This document shows positions 52,651-64,000 of a stretch of 64,000 nt of DNA, one piece after another; positions within the stretch are counted from its first letter, which is position 1; every line of letters begins with the position of its first letter. This DNA comes from Caenorhabditis elegans (Eukaryota > Nematoda > Chromadorea > Rhabditida > Rhabditidae). The stretch spans positions 10,602,001-10,666,000 of the forward strand of contig NC_003282.8 of NCBI RefSeq assembly GCF_000002985.6, written 5' to 3'. A program made the position numbers and the translations under genes. The notes beneath the pieces were generated by a model, which worked only from the letters and a program-made list of their open reading frames with translations, was not told the DNA's origin and did not search any database.

Positions 52651-52865
52651 TTGGATATTCAGTCAGAAATAAAATGTTTCGCTTGACTGAGCTAATCAGT
52701 CGCCATATTTTCCTGATGAGCACTGTGGTCGGTCATGGTGTGGGGAAGATCATATTCAAGGAAAATAATTGTTGCTGTCATGTGGGAAGAAAATGACGAG
52801 AAGCTCTACTTTCTCGGACAATATTGTGGAAATTTTCTGTAGAAAAAATGTAGTGTGTACACTCA

Positions 52866-53203
52866 TTAAAAGTGCGCAGTTCTGTAAAGTGACTTGCAGA
52901 ATTCTCCCACATTTCTTTTTATTTTAAATCTTCCTTCAAAAACTTCTTTGTATTCCATTTCCTGTGCGGATATTTTCAGAATTGAATTGTCTTCACGAGA
53001 CTCCAATCTTCCAAGAATGCTCTTTAACAAAATGATTGTTTGAACTTGAAAATTGGATGGGTGTTGGACTGAACCATCAAAGATTTTATAGTTCTCTATG
53101 TTAGTGGAGCAAGAGAAGAGAGCAAGGCGACTAAAATTGAAATTGAAGTTTGCAAAAAGGGAAATTACCACGAATTCTCGTCAGTGCAGAAGCTCTTACT
53201 CAT
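52866..53203 (-). CDS. small two-exon gene, unknown function
   Basis: Exon 1 (53169-53203, MSKSFCTDENS) joins across a 38-nt intron to exon 2 (52866-53130) in phase, giving 99 residues. Exon 2 is basic and reads as a genuine protein (NYKIFDGSVQHP, TIILLKSILGRLES, KISAQEMEYKEVF). No signal peptide, helix or domain is recognised. The intron is at the low end of sizes seen in this genome, which weakens the model. The gene lies upstream of the globin 5' exons on the same strand, but its stop codon separates them. Confidence 0.5.
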
Positions 53204-54918
53204 GATTACAATTGTCTGGAATATTGAAGAATGAAACAAAAATGATGGGAAATGGATTTGAACTTTTGTGGTTTGCTCCGATGCTCAAGATGTAACGGGA
53301 AAGATACCAGAGGTAGTGGAAAAGTGCAATTTTAGAGTGGAGAAGGAGAAAAGTTCATTTAATATTTTCAAACTTATTAATTTTATACATACATTTACGT
53401 TTCTAAAATATAGATGGGATTCAAAAATACAATTTCTAAACAACTCATACCATTCTTTTCTACCTCCAGGGAGCCTGCCTCGTGCCTTTACGGATGCCTT
53501 CTTTCAAAGTACATTTGTAGCTTTTGTCGAATTCCTTCTTGACCCTCAACAAAATTAAAACGCGAGTATTAGAAACAGTGGAGTTCAAGCTCAAATGCAG
53601 CATATACCTTCATATTTTTAGGGGTATTTTCCGGTTATAAAAATTTGTGAGTATTGTATAACTTCGCTTCAACTACACAACTTATTAAAAATTTAACTTT
53701 TTCCAACGTACGTTTGAGTACCTGTTGAAGCAGGCATAAAATTGCAAAAAAAGGAAAAAAAATACTTCTCACCTTTTCCATCTTTTATCAGTGTACTAAT
53801 CAAATATTTGATTTCTTGAAAACAATTTCAATGATCTTTATTTTGTTGAAATTATTGTTTCTCACGGTCTAGACTAATTGCATACCAGATTTTCTGAGAA
53901 AAGTGAGTCAACTGACTGAAAAAAGTCTAGGAGACTTGTAACCTTGAAAATTCTGATAATATTTCTCAAACAAGGGATAAGTATTCAAACTGAGCTTTCA
54001 TTGCAAAGGTTTTTGAGACAGATTACAAAGAAGTCATAAAGTTTTCTGATAATTACAAGATTTGAAGATTCTACCCAATGCGTCTCTTCTATGTGATACA
54101 AACTCTTTAAAAAATATTTAAGAGTGACTTTCTGGTTATCGAAAAGTTTCGAAAACAGACAGGAAATTTCTGTTTCATGAAATTTCCTATCTGATTTGAT
54201 CAGAGTGGTTGACTAGGTTTTTTTCTTCAAAAACAACTTTTTGATTACTACCAATCCTCTTACCAAACTTTTACACTTCCTTTCAAACCTTTTTAGTTGC
54301 AATTGGCACGATTGATAACGCCCTGACAAGCTTTTGCAACTAGATTCGAGCTAAAGACAATCTTGACACCATCGTGGCGAAATTTTGACCGGAACTTGGC
54401 CATTGTTGCCAGACAGTTGTCGAATGTTAGGAAGCTTTTAAAATGTTTACCAATTATTTAGGATTGAATGATGATAAGATTATATACCGCAGACAAAAAT
54501 TAAAAACTTTTTGAAAATAGTTATATTTTATTGGTTCAAAGTATTCAACAGTAGCAGCAATGGACCTAACTTTCTATGGTTGAGATCTTTTTACAATGAT
54601 TCATCTATTTTGAAATTCATGTACTTTTCTCAATCGAACTTTTGAAATGTCCTGTATATTATTAACTTGTCAATAAGCCCAACGGTCATCCACATCACCA
54701 CATATTCTTTTTTGCACATTCGAACATCTGTGCACACCAATCCTCTTTTCATCATTCACTCTTTCTATTTCAATTCATCTCACCCCATTTATCTCTTCGT
54801 CTCTATTCTCACTTATCTTTATTTGTTCGTCTATTTCCTCTCGTTTTCCTCCTTCCTCCATCATATTTTGTTCATATCAACACAATTCTAATATCTAAGT
54901 TTTCATTTCAATTTCTAG
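53204..54918. other. intergenic, no gene seen
   Basis: A 1.7 kb spacer. A C/T-rich open frame near 54667-54891 has no coding character. The CT-rich stretch ends at the acceptor ATTTCTAG (54911-54918) that probably receives the spliced leader of the transporter gene. Confidence 0.55.
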
Positions 54919-55002
54919 CCTTTTGATTAGAAAAACTACAACCGTCATCATTTGAACATTCCACCACAGGCAGCAGCCTCACTATCTGTTTGGCTTCCCT
55001 TC

Positions 55003-58000
55003 ATGTTTCCGGTTAGATATTTGGTTTATGGTAAGTTTAAGACGTCGTGGTTTTATATTCTTCTGAAAGTTCAGGGCTCAGTACTTCATGCATCACTCTA
55101 CTCTATGCACTTCGTCTCTCATTCCATTCTACAATAATATGTCAATTGGAGAATTCAACTGGTCAGTCGGTTAGCTATTAAAATCATTGGTTGATTATTC
55201 GTTGTTTGATATCATTTCAATCAAAATGACAGTTCCTCTTGTGAAATTATAACGGTTGATAGTGAACAAGAAAGAACTGGTCATTCTCTGATCTTGGAAG
55301 CTAATCAACTTTAAAATTTCTAAACTTGCAGACTCATTTCTTTTCGATGAAGATCTCAAGCAGTTTACGTTCCAGTCTGTTGGATTCGGGTTGGCTGTCG
55401 GACTTATTCCACTACACTTTCTGAATTTTTTGGGTACAAGGTTTGTAATGGGAGAATTGTGGAGGTTATTTATTACATAAGTGTCTAGAGACGACAATTT
55501 AGGTTTTCTCTCACAGGCAAAGCGGGTACGGTCCGTTTACGGATCTTGGACCGGGAACGGACCATTAACGGGTGAACTACGGATATGAAAAGCGGGACGG
55601 ACCAATTACGGGCAAACTACGGGGAATGTAAAAAATGGCCATTAAGAGGAAAAAATGGATTTTAAGAAAACGATTTTTCTTAAATACCTATGATACCAGT
55701 TGGCTAATTCAAGCATTTTTACGTCGTTAAATGCATTATTTAGAGCAAAAACCATATTTACCGACCGAGATGGCTCTTGAGCCGTAGTTGGGCCGTTTCC
55801 GGTCCGTAGACGGTCCGTCGCCGGCCCGTAATCGCATGCGATCTAACTGAGGCTATTAAGCATGACATTGTGTGTAAAAGCGGTTATATTAATGTAATCC
55901 TATAAACATATCAATAAAAAGATGAAATGCCACAATTGGGTAGATACTGTGTATACGCAACGTTCACTCTCTCTGCTGGTCTTCTTCAGCTGAGCAACAG
56001 GAGCATTTTTTGAAATATCATAAAATATTTTACTAACAATACATTCTGGAATCATATCGTTTCTGTTCCGTGTGTATTTTTAGAAATTAAGGTATTATTC
56101 AAGTAGAACGCATATACTTTATTTCCTCTATTAGTATTGCAACTCGGTCCAATCGAAAATTAGTCTTGCATGCAAGACTAATAGAGGAAATATGGTAAGT
56201 ACCATATCTGTATTACAAGTAGATGGAGCACGTATAGGTAGATGTTGAGAAATATGCGAAATAAGTTCTGAACTACACGAAACTGTCAATTGTTATCGTT
56301 CGCTTTCATATAAGTCCAACGGCAAGATGGAGAATCAGAAACTACTGAAAATACAATCGAAAAAGTTGGTGTAAGACGTGAAAACCAGAAGAAAATGCGC
56401 GAGCGCGAGCTGATCGCTATTTATGCGAAGTCTATTGATTTTCCTCGCGTGCGCGAATGGCCAAACGGTAAGGTGATGGGCCAGTAATCAATCGACAGGC
56501 AGTGGACAAGTTCAACCCCGGCTGAGGCAGATAGAATTGGTACAACGAAGGATCACCGGAAGACGGTCTGGAGCAAGACCGGAGCTCGGGGGAGCATTGG
56601 GAAAGAAAAAGGGGGCAGCTGGAGGGTGAACAAATTTTCCCATTTTTTAGTCTCCTCACGGTTCAATTACGGTCCGTTGACGGACCGGGAATCGAACCGT
56701 GAACTGTTCTTAAATTTGAGCCGTTCCCGGTCCGTGAACGGACCGTTTTGGGCACTTTCCGCTTTGCCTGTGTCTCATAACATCTTTTCACTATTTTTCA
56801 TTAATATGTAGTACAAAAGATTCAATTAATTTTATTGATTTATGTAGTAGTTCTCGTTTCAATACACAATTTGTTGTTGATACTCATTTAAAGCACACCT
56901 TCATGTTTTTCAGAAATGTGACCATTCTGTATGGAATCGTTGGAATTATCGCTGCTTTATTCTACCCAACAGCTTATCATCTTGGATTTTATCCGTCTTT
57001 CATCACTAGATTTTTTCAAGGAGCACCACTTGGAATTCTCCTTTGGCTCATTGCAAAAGTTGCAACAGAATGGACACCAAAATCTGAGACAGCTATTGCA
57101 ATTGCAATTTTGACGTCGGTGTATCAATTGGCTCCGTTTGTAGCACAGATCACTGCAGCTGAGATGTGTCAGTATTTTGGATGGGAGTACACGTATTACT
57201 TCTTGGCAGTTCTTTGTCTCATTTCACATGTTGCATTTTATTATGTGTATTCGGATAAGGTTGATGATAACAGGTAGGTTGCTGAAAGTATTGCAAAGTA
57301 GGCTCGCAGGTAGGCATTGGACTACCTAAAAAAAAAATCTGATACAAAACTATCCCTTGATTATCCATGAAGTTCATAAAACGATTTATGACGTTTTGTT
57401 GTTTTCTTGCAAAGTTTCTAGTTAGTAGTTTAACTATTTACAGGCTTGCAACACCGGAAGAAAAAGCTTTTATCACTGAAGGGAAAGGCAAAACTACAGC
57501 CCAAGGGACTCCAGATGTTCCTTATAGACAACTCCTTCTTGACACAACTGTTTGGGCCACATGGTTTGCTAATCTTGCATTCTTCTCATCCCTTTTAGTT
57601 TTTCTGCAATATGGACCACTGTACATGAACAAGGTATGTTTGGTAAGATGTTCTTTAAATGATCAACAAACATTTACAGGTTCTCGGATTTTCTGTTCGA
57701 GTGACCGGGTATTCCGGTGGTTTGGCTCACGTGTTTTGTTTGGTTGCTAAAGTAATATTTGGGAAAATTATGGACAATAGCAAAATGGATATGACAAAAC
57801 GATTGAAAGCAGCATGGACTTTTATAGAGATCCCATCTCTTGCGCTTTTATTGATTTTAATTTTTGTGAGTTGACTTTTCTTTTTTAAATTAAAATTATT
57901 TTGCAATTCCCAGAACATCCCTCGAACGCTTCAAAAATATAATTTTATTTGAATTAAAAAGTTTTAGATTCATGATGCTTACATTCAAATGATTTGCATT

Positions 58001-58633
58001 GTCATCTTCATCACAATCCATGGAGTTGCCATTATTATTATTGTGAAAACTCAAACTTATGTAAGTTTGCTCTTCGTTTCCATGCCCTGATTGCATAAAA
58101 GACATATTTTCAGAGATCAGCGGAGCACAACCACGTGCTTGCAAATGGAAATACGCTTTGTGTCGTTTTCAGTACATCCCTTCAGCCTCTACTCATCAAA
58201 TTTTTGGTTCAATCGAACACGTTTGAAGAAGTATGTGACAATTCCAAAAAATGTATTATCAGTAAGAGTCTGGTCATGAGAATGGCTCAGGTAAACAACA
58301 AAATGTGCTAAGCGATTCTAGTCAATGGCAAGAATGTAGGCAATACGAACATATGAGCAAGTCGGGCAGTGCGAAAGATCACAAGCAATTCAATCAGTTT
58401 TTGGTCTGATAAAAAAATCTGGAAATGTATTTTTGATAACTCCGAAATGTATTTTTCAAATTTTCAAAATTTAAATTACTTTAAATTTCTATCGAATTCA
58501 TTTTCAGTGGTCCCGAGTGTTTGGTCTACATGCTATCATAATTCTTATCTCTGTGATCCTCTTTGTCTGTAACATAGATGCCACCGCCGCCAAATGGACA
58601 GGAATACGAAAAATTCAAAATGAAGAACCATAA
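55003..58633 (+). CDS. major facilitator superfamily transporter, SLC17-like
   Basis: Nine exons (55003-55030, 55075-55161, 55332-55440, 56914-57273, 57444-57633, 57680-57865, 57968-58060, 58114-58230, 58508-58633) encode 431 residues with all phases matching. The start at 55003 (MFPVRYLVYG) places RYLVYG before TM1, as in SLC17 carriers, and the frame is closed upstream by a TAG. Family-like features are GFGLAVGLIP, the cytoplasmic-loop TR, RFFQGAPLGILLWL, WTPKSETAIAIAI, the FGWEYTYYFLAVLC helix, and the final WSRVFGLHAIIILI helix. SLC17 members move organic or inorganic anions with Na+ or H+. The substrate here cannot be told. Intron 3 carries a roughly 1.26 kb DNA element. Without it the intron would be about 210 nt. 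Confidence 0.88.
55512..56772. mobile_element. non-autonomous TIR DNA element in the transporter intron
   Basis: The ends are inverted: CACAGGCAAAGCGG at 55512-55525 and CCGCTTTGCCTGTG at 56759-56772. Both ends carry subterminal clusters of the motif ACGGTCCGT/ACGGACCG (55526-55620, 55790-55835, 56660-56750). The flanks share TCTC-A but give no perfect target-site duplication, so the family (hAT-like by its CAGG end) is uncertain. I found no transposase. An open frame at 56432-56659 on the - strand is GC-rich but has no motif. An internal inverted repeat lies at 56121-56191. GC content is above the surroundings. Confidence 0.85.
56121..56191. repeat. internal inverted repeat and palindrome inside the TIR element
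   Basis: ATTTCCTCTATTAGT at 56121-56135 is inverted at 56177-56191. Between the arms lies the perfect 18-nt palindrome AGTCTTGCATGCAAGACT (56162-56179). It may be the footprint of a nested insertion or a hairpin of the element. Confidence 0.75.
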
Positions 58634-60046
58634 TGGTCACTTTCTACTTTGGTATTGAATATATCATCGGGTTATCATATTATCGTGTCTCACAACCACC
58701 TGCCAATCTATATAAATTTCACTTTTTGGTTTTTTTTTTGGTGACAAACTACAATCATTTCTTATAAAGATATTAAAAAATAATTAGACAGCAAAATATA
58801 CAACTAATAATCAACACATGGATATTATAATTTACAGTAAATATCATCTGTAATTTTGAAAGTATTACGCAGATTTTTACAACCACGGTATCTATCGATA
58901 TGTTTCATAAAAAATTTGTAATGGCGTCATTGCAAATTTCTGCAATATGTAAAAAATTACATGTAACTACAGAAAATATAAATCTGTATTTACGGTTTCT
59001 CAGAATTAAAGTTTGCACAGACACAATGTTTCAAAATAAATTATTCCCTGTTGGCCTGATTGTGATTTACGAATTATCAAAAAACGCTCGACTGCATGCC
59101 GCCTTTCCAAAATTAGCATTTTCGTTGGAATGACGATAGAAAATTAGAAAGTTCATGACAAGGTTCACCTTAAAATAAAGTTTTATATTTTGGAATTTGC
59201 TTTTGTTCACCCTATTTAATAGTGAACTAAAATTCAATGACTCAGTGCATGTTCTGATGTTACCTGAATAAAATTATTGTTTTAAACACCTTTACCCAAT
59301 TGATAAGAATTGATGAACTTGATAAAAAAATTCGAAATACGAGGAAAAGAAAACTATAGCCTAAATGTGCCTAGTTGATGCTTCAACTCAAAGTTCTAAG
59401 ACAAAATGCACTCTTCGTTAAAGTCCTAACTGTAGACTATTTGCATTGGTTAACTATGCGGGTGTTCTTTTTTTTGTTAGCTTTGCGAGAAAACGTCTTA
59501 CTATTAGATATTTGATGTGTTCATTGTTCAGAAGTTCACTAGAAAGTGAAATATAGTTAAAATGCCTTGTATAGAATTGATAGCTTTTCAATAATTGTCA
59601 ATGAAGTCAAAAAAGTTCTAAGAATATACAATTTATCTTTAAACACATTGAAACGTGGCAAGCAATATTAAGTATGTTTCGTAAATGTTACAGGGCTCAC
59701 GTATAGTTTTGCTCAATCTTTAAACGCCGTGCTCGTTGGAAATTTCCATGACTCGGCAGTCATATTTTCAATAACGACCCACTTTATTATATGCTCAATG
59801 GAAAACATATGTTAATGATAAAATTTCATGTTTCTCTTACCTATTCTTTAAATTTCAAAACTCACTCTACGACCTACTTCACCGTTTTCCGACTCCTCCC
59901 TCTTCCACCTTGTGCTCTTTTTTTTTATTATTTGTACAACTTCTAGTCTATTTGCTTTTGTCGCCAATCAGAACCGATAAAAGAACGCGGTACCGATTAC
60001 CTTTCCCATTTAAATCAGTTTCAGCATTAACGTTACTATTTTCTAG
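58634..60046. other. intergenic region before the monooxygenase
   Basis: No gene is supported. A 77-codon frame at 58900-59133 lacks motif or splice support. The last 200 nt are C/T-rich and include CCGATAAAA (GATA core near 59977). The acceptor TTTTCTAG ends right at the ATG at 60047, so trans-splicing there is likely. Confidence 0.55.
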
Positions 60047-62138
60047 ATGGCTCCAAATAATAAAAAGCTGCTCATTGTGGGAGCCGGTGCATCAGGGTTG
60101 CCTTCTTTGAGACATGCATTGCTCTATGGAATTGATGTAACTTGTTTTGAAAGAACAAAGGATGTCGGAGGATTGTGGCATTATAAACCACAAGAGACGG
60201 AATGTGAGTGTAATTTTTCTAAATTAAAGCGTAGATTTCTAAAAATTAATAGCGGGTTTATTTTGTTATTTCCAAAGAAACACTTTCAATTTTAACCAAA
60301 AAATCATCAAAGATTTTCAGTGTCCTCTGTCATGAAAACTACCGTTATCAACACATCAAAGGAAATGACGGCATATTCGGATTTTCCTCCCGAATCAAGA
60401 ATGGCAAACTTCATGCATAACACAGAAATGTACAGATACCTCTTGAATTACTCGAAACATTACGAACTCGAAAAACATATAAAATTTAATCACAAAGTGA
60501 ATTCAATCGATCGAAATGAGGATTATGAGAAGACCGGAAAGTGGAAAGTTAATTATACTGATGAGTGAGTTTTGGAGAGTTTGATGAATCAAAAAAAAAG
60601 TCGAAGAATTACAGCAAAGGAGCTACCCATGACGCTGTCTTTGATGGTGTTATGTTGTGCTCGGGACATCACACTACACCAAATTGGCCACAAAAGTTCC
60701 GAGGACAGGATGATTTCAAAGGACGGATTATTCATTCACATAGTTATAAAGTAAGAAATTTTAATAAAAAAATTTCAATGACTTATCAGTGATTACGTAA
60801 TCAATATCAGAGTATGCGCATAGTATCAAGTGTGTTTCGGTGTTGGTTTCGAAGCCAAGATAGTTATTTTCTGACACTGGAGAACCATTTCTATAATTTT
60901 TTTCTATCAAGAAAACTAGACAATTTTTAGGATCATCGTGGCTATGAAGATAAAGTAGTCGTTGTAGTTGGAATTGGAAACTCTGGAGGTGATGTTGCTG
61001 TTGAACTATCAAGAATTGCCAAGCAAGTATACCTTGTTACTCGTCGTGGAACATGGGTGTTCAATAGAATTTACGATTATGGACAGCCAATCGATATTGC
61101 AATGAACAGAAAATGCATCTCTGATCTGAGATCTTTCGTTCCAGCGTGGCTCACGAATACAGTTGTCGAAGCCAAACTGAATCAGCGATTTGATCATCAA
61201 GCATATGGTTTGAAACCAAGTCACAGAGTTTTTGGAGCTCATCCGACTGTCAATGATGAGCTGCCGAATAGAATAGCTTGCGGAACCGTCAGGATTAAGC
61301 CAAATATCTCAAAGTTCACTGAGACTGGGGTCCTTTTTGAAGATGGGTCTTTGATTGAGCAAGTTGACGAGGTGAGATATTTATTGGACCTCTTTAACCT
61401 CTTTAATTCATCCTAATTCAGATTGTGATGTCTACTGGATTCTCATTTGAATTCAATTTGGTGGAAAATGGGCAACTGATTAGAACTCATGACAATCAAG
61501 TATCCCTTTACCAGTACATGTTCCCAATAGAACTTGGAGATCACAACAGTCTTGCAGTCATCGGATTGGTCCAACCATTTGGTTCCATTATGCCACTATC
61601 TGAAATGCAAGCGAGAGTATATTTAGAGGAGTTTACTGGGAATCATGTTCTCCCAAAAAAGAATGAAATGACTCAAAATGTGCACGATAAACTTGAAACG
61701 ATGGCAAGAAGATATGTAACAAGTCGTCGACATACTATTCAAGTGGATTATGTCGATTATATTGAAGAACTCGCGAAAATGATTGGAGCCGACTTGGACA
61801 TGAAGAAACTTTGGAAAGAGGACCCATGGCTAGCTTACAAGGTATTTAAAAATTTAATTACTTCGAAAGTTTTTTGTTCAATTTTTCAGGTATACTTTGG
61901 TCCATGTGTTCCGTATATTTATCGTTTGAAAGGCCCACATAAATGGAATAATGCAAGAGATGCAATTATGTCAGTTGATGAAAGAGTTCTTATGGTAACC
62001 AAAATATATTTAATCCGTTCGTTCAAAAATGAATTTCAGGCCACGAACGATCACGCACAAGTGGCTCCTGACTATACATTGCTGTACATCGTTGGATTAA
62101 TTTTTGCAATTATTGCTGTCTTTTACATCTTGTTTTAA
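60047..62138 (+). CDS. flavin-containing monooxygenase (FMO)
   Basis: Seven exons (60047-60203, 60321-60564, 60615-60750, 60931-61371, 61422-61841, 61890-61994, 62040-62138) encode 533 residues, the usual FMO length. The FAD site GAGASG is at 12-17, the FMO fingerprint FKGRIIHSHSY at 168-178, and the NADPH site GIGNSG at 192-197. A C-terminal helix (512-533, YTLLYIVGLIFAIIAVFYILF) anchors it in the ER membrane. It oxygenates soft nucleophilic N or S atoms using FAD, NADPH and O2. If this is chromosome IV, the remembered candidates are fmo-1 and fmo-2 (both K08C7); I cannot choose between them. Introns 5 and 6 stay open if retained, so splicing was set from GTATTT/TTTTCAG and GTAACC/TTTCAG sites. 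AATAAA is at 62203. Confidence 0.95.
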
Positions 62139-62202
62139 TTAAATTTAGGGTGCATCAATATGGCTTTACTGGACTTTTTCAGATGAATTTAACAGTTTTA
62201 CA

Positions 62203-62208
62203 AATAAA
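62203..62208 (+). terminator. polyadenylation signal AATAAA of FMO gene
   Basis: AATAAA lies 65 nt after the stop codon ending at 62138. Confidence 0.65.
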
Positions 62209-62435
62209 ACAGATTTTTTTCGAATCGGTCAATTTTTCTGAATTTTTTATTTTTGATCGGATTTAAAAACTTTAGAGATCCTTAAATTTTGAAAATCAAT
62301 AATCCCGATCCACTATTTCTCCCAGTTTTCTTACACTTTTCCTCCTACCACTTTCTCAGTGAAGAGACGCAGGTATAAAAATTTAACAAATAAATATACG
62401 AAAATTGTTTCAATTGCTTCATTGCTTCTTTTCTA

Positions 62436-63647
62436 ATGAATTTGGAAAACTTTCCAATTTTGGAACTACCACCTGAACTCATTCTACATGTTTTGAAAAA
62501 TGTAAGATTTAAAAGTCGCAAACGTTTCGAGTTTATTATTTTTAACTTTTCAGTATTGCTATGAGGAGTTGAACGATATCACTGTTACATGTAAAACATT
62601 GCATGCATTAATTGAAGAAAATCGCAATTCTTTGGCGTCTAAAAATATTTATCATATTGACTTGGTGCGTTAAAAAGTTGTTTTTAACTGGTCACTTACT
62701 TTCTTCAGGAAAGGAGAAGAGTTAGAGCATGGAGAGATTTTTCCTGGTGTGATCGGATTCCATTTCGCTCTTTCGATTATATATCAAAATTTTTCTGCAA
62801 TGTAAATGTCAAAGTGTTGACCGTTAACAAATTGGATGAGGAAATTTGTGGTTTTTTGATAGAAAAAGCACAAAAGAAAATGCTGCGATTTGAGCAATTG
62901 AGATTATTTCATTCGGTTTGCAAAAAAAAATGTCAAAACATTTGACACTTTTTTGGTTTTCAGTTTTCTGCATCACATGAATCAATTTGTCAACTCTTGC
63001 AAGCTTCGAAATGTCGAGGTATCAACTTTGAAGCTGTGGAAAGTAAATTAATATCAAAGGATCTTTCTCTAAATGGATATCGAAATGTGAGTAACTTCTA
63101 TAGATATATTTTTTAAATTTCAATCTAATTCAGTTGAATTCCATTTGTTTCGAAATGGACGATAGTATCGACGGAAATTTTTTCGCGTCGGTATTGGATA
63201 TTTCAGAAGCAAGAAAGTTTATTTTCCATGCATGCGATAATATTCCAAAGGAATTTGTGAGAATTATGTTCGAAGTAACATTTTTTGCTTTATATTTTTG
63301 ATTTACTAAAATGTAACTTTAGAAATTTCTGGATGGAACTCGCGAGTTCGATGCTGTCCGTATTACCACTAATCAGAATTTTTCATTTGATGAAATAATT
63401 GCTGATTTGAATATCCAAAAATTGGACAATTCTACATGGAAAATGAAAAGTACCAGAGGAGATGAAGGTAATCCATTTCTGAAAATTCTTTAAAATTTTT
63501 TTTGTATCTTGTAGTTAAACTTTCAAACAGTAAAATTTTCCAGCTACGATCACAATGCGTCGAAACAATTTCCATTTCTTCGTTGCGTTTGAAGTGAACG
63601 ATCATCGAGTTGAAGACATTCTCTACAAGATACCATTCATTGAATGA
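62436..63647 (+). CDS. F-box protein
   Basis: Seven exons (62436-62501, 62554-62664, 62709-62915, 62964-63086, 63134-63274, 63323-63467, 63544-63647) encode 298 residues, all in phase. The N-terminal 45 residues match an F-box (FPILELPPELILHVLKN...CYEELNDITVTCKTLHALI), which binds Skp1 homologues in SCF ubiquitin ligases. The rest (about 60-298) should recognise substrates and looks like a nematode F-box-associated region, though I cannot assign FTH or FBA_2. It is close behind the FMO gene (298 nt stop to start) but has its own upstream sequence. Such F-box genes are highly expanded and fast-evolving in Caenorhabditis. AATAAA is at 63667. Confidence 0.85.
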
Positions 63648-63666
63648 CCCTTTCCCAGTTGCCCAC

Positions 63667-63672
63667 AATAAA
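63667..63672 (+). terminator. polyadenylation signal AATAAA of F-box gene
   Basis: AATAAA lies 20 nt after the stop codon ending at 63647, so the 3' UTR is very short. Confidence 0.65.
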
Positions 63673-63697
63673 TATGACTATCTGTATTACACGTCTG

Positions 63698-63928
63698 TTA
63701 CTTTCGATTACGTCTATAAATTGCACAATTCGCCTGCAGACACAGTCCACAGAGCTCTTCTGGAGCAGTATCAATGACCCTCGTGGGTCTGGGTCTCTCT
63801 ATCTCCCGATGTATCTCGTGTCGACAGAGTTTGTAGTAATGGTTGGTGACCCCAGGCTCGTTTTTGAGATAGAAAAAGACAGAGAGCGAGCACACCAGTT
63901 GCACGATTTCTTTTGCTCCGTCGGTGAA
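63698..63928 (-). CDS. possible terminal exon of a gene running off the window
   Basis: A - strand frame without ATG ends at 63698 and reads as protein: HYYKLCRHEIHREIERP and a C-terminal block DTAPEELCGLCLQANC with a CxxC-like cysteine cluster. It could be the last coding part of a gene starting beyond 64000. No clear splice acceptor is visible between the in-frame stop near 63930 and the frame, and there is no AATAAA after the stop. It is tail to tail with the F-box gene. Confidence 0.35.
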   Translation of the reverse strand, partial: FTDGAKEIVQLVCSLSVFFYLKNEPGVTNHYYKLCRHEIHREIERPRPTRVIDTAPEELCGLCLQANCAIYRRNRK

Positions 63929-64000
63929 TCACCTCTGATCATTTTTCATCCAGTTTCTTTGGCAATTAATCAGGCTCAATGCTTCAGGCAGATGGCGCTG

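Noticed and set aside
809-54177. Matches to the piRNA upstream motif CTGTTTCA (for example near 809 on the - strand, 5720, 31026 and 54170)
   Set aside because: Only a handful in 64 kb on both strands, about what chance predicts for an 8-mer. No downstream small-RNA signature can be seen.
54667-54891. 74-codon ORF upstream of the transporter
   Set aside because: Ser/Thr/Phe/His-rich translation of a C/T-rich stretch; better explained as polypyrimidine sequence before the trans-splice site.
56685-56700. tRNA-like B-box (GGTTCGATTCC on the - strand)
   Set aside because: Part of the repeated ACGGTCCGT/ACCGGGAA motifs of the TIR element; no cloverleaf can be formed around it.
58900-59133. 77-codon ORF between the transporter and FMO genes
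   Set aside because: No motif, splice sites or signal peptide.

Overview
The window looks like nuclear DNA of a Caenorhabditis nematode, very probably C. elegans. It is AT-rich. Coding sequence is cut into short exons by many 45-60 nt introns with TTTTCAG-type acceptors. Typical nematode families are present: patched-related, FkbM-like, nematode globin, F-box and an SLC17-like carrier. The neighbourhood of a 5-hydroxyisourate hydrolase, a patched-related gene and a large EGF/VWA-like gene matches what I remember of the R09H10.3-R09H10.4 (ptr-14)-R09H10.5 region of chromosome IV. That locus name comes from memory, not from a search. All gene models were assembled by hand from splice sites and reading-frame phase.

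Layout. 3.3-7.7 kb, + strand: an FkbM-like membrane-anchored methyltransferase, a 5-hydroxyisourate hydrolase and a small secreted EF-hand protein lie close together with operon-like spacing. A small single-pass membrane protein (8.0-8.4 kb, -) converges on them. After a 5 kb gene-poor stretch with a G-quadruplex motif and a perfect hairpin come the patched-related gene (13.5-18.3 kb, +) and a tiny membrane protein (19.2-19.7 kb, +). The - strand then carries a 23-exon gene for a 1,624-residue secreted EGF/VWA-like protein (19.8-26.8 kb) and a Ly6/ET-like small secreted protein (27.5-29.2 kb).

From 29.2 to 35.0 kb I see no supported gene. Two + strand genes of unknown function follow: a secreted protein (35.1-36.9 kb) and a type I membrane protein (37.3-40.7 kb). 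A globin gene lies on the - strand (41.0-43.3 kb). Its reading frame continues, phase-correct, into two exons about 8.5 kb upstream (51.7-52.2 kb), which leaves its start unclear. Beside these exons sits a 94-bp minisatellite, then a small two-exon - strand gene (52.9-53.2 kb). An SLC17-like transporter (55.0-58.6 kb, +) carries a roughly 1.26 kb terminal-inverted-repeat DNA element in its third intron. A flavin-containing monooxygenase (60.0-62.1 kb, +), an F-box protein (62.4-63.6 kb, +) and a possible - strand terminal exon finish the window.

The genes do not form one pathway. The only local grouping I can argue for is the possible 3-gene cluster at 3.3-7.7 kb. I found no convincing new biological system. 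The best leads are the distant in-frame globin exons, the secreted-looking HIU hydrolase with an alternative cytosolic start, and the unassigned two-gene secreted/membrane pair.
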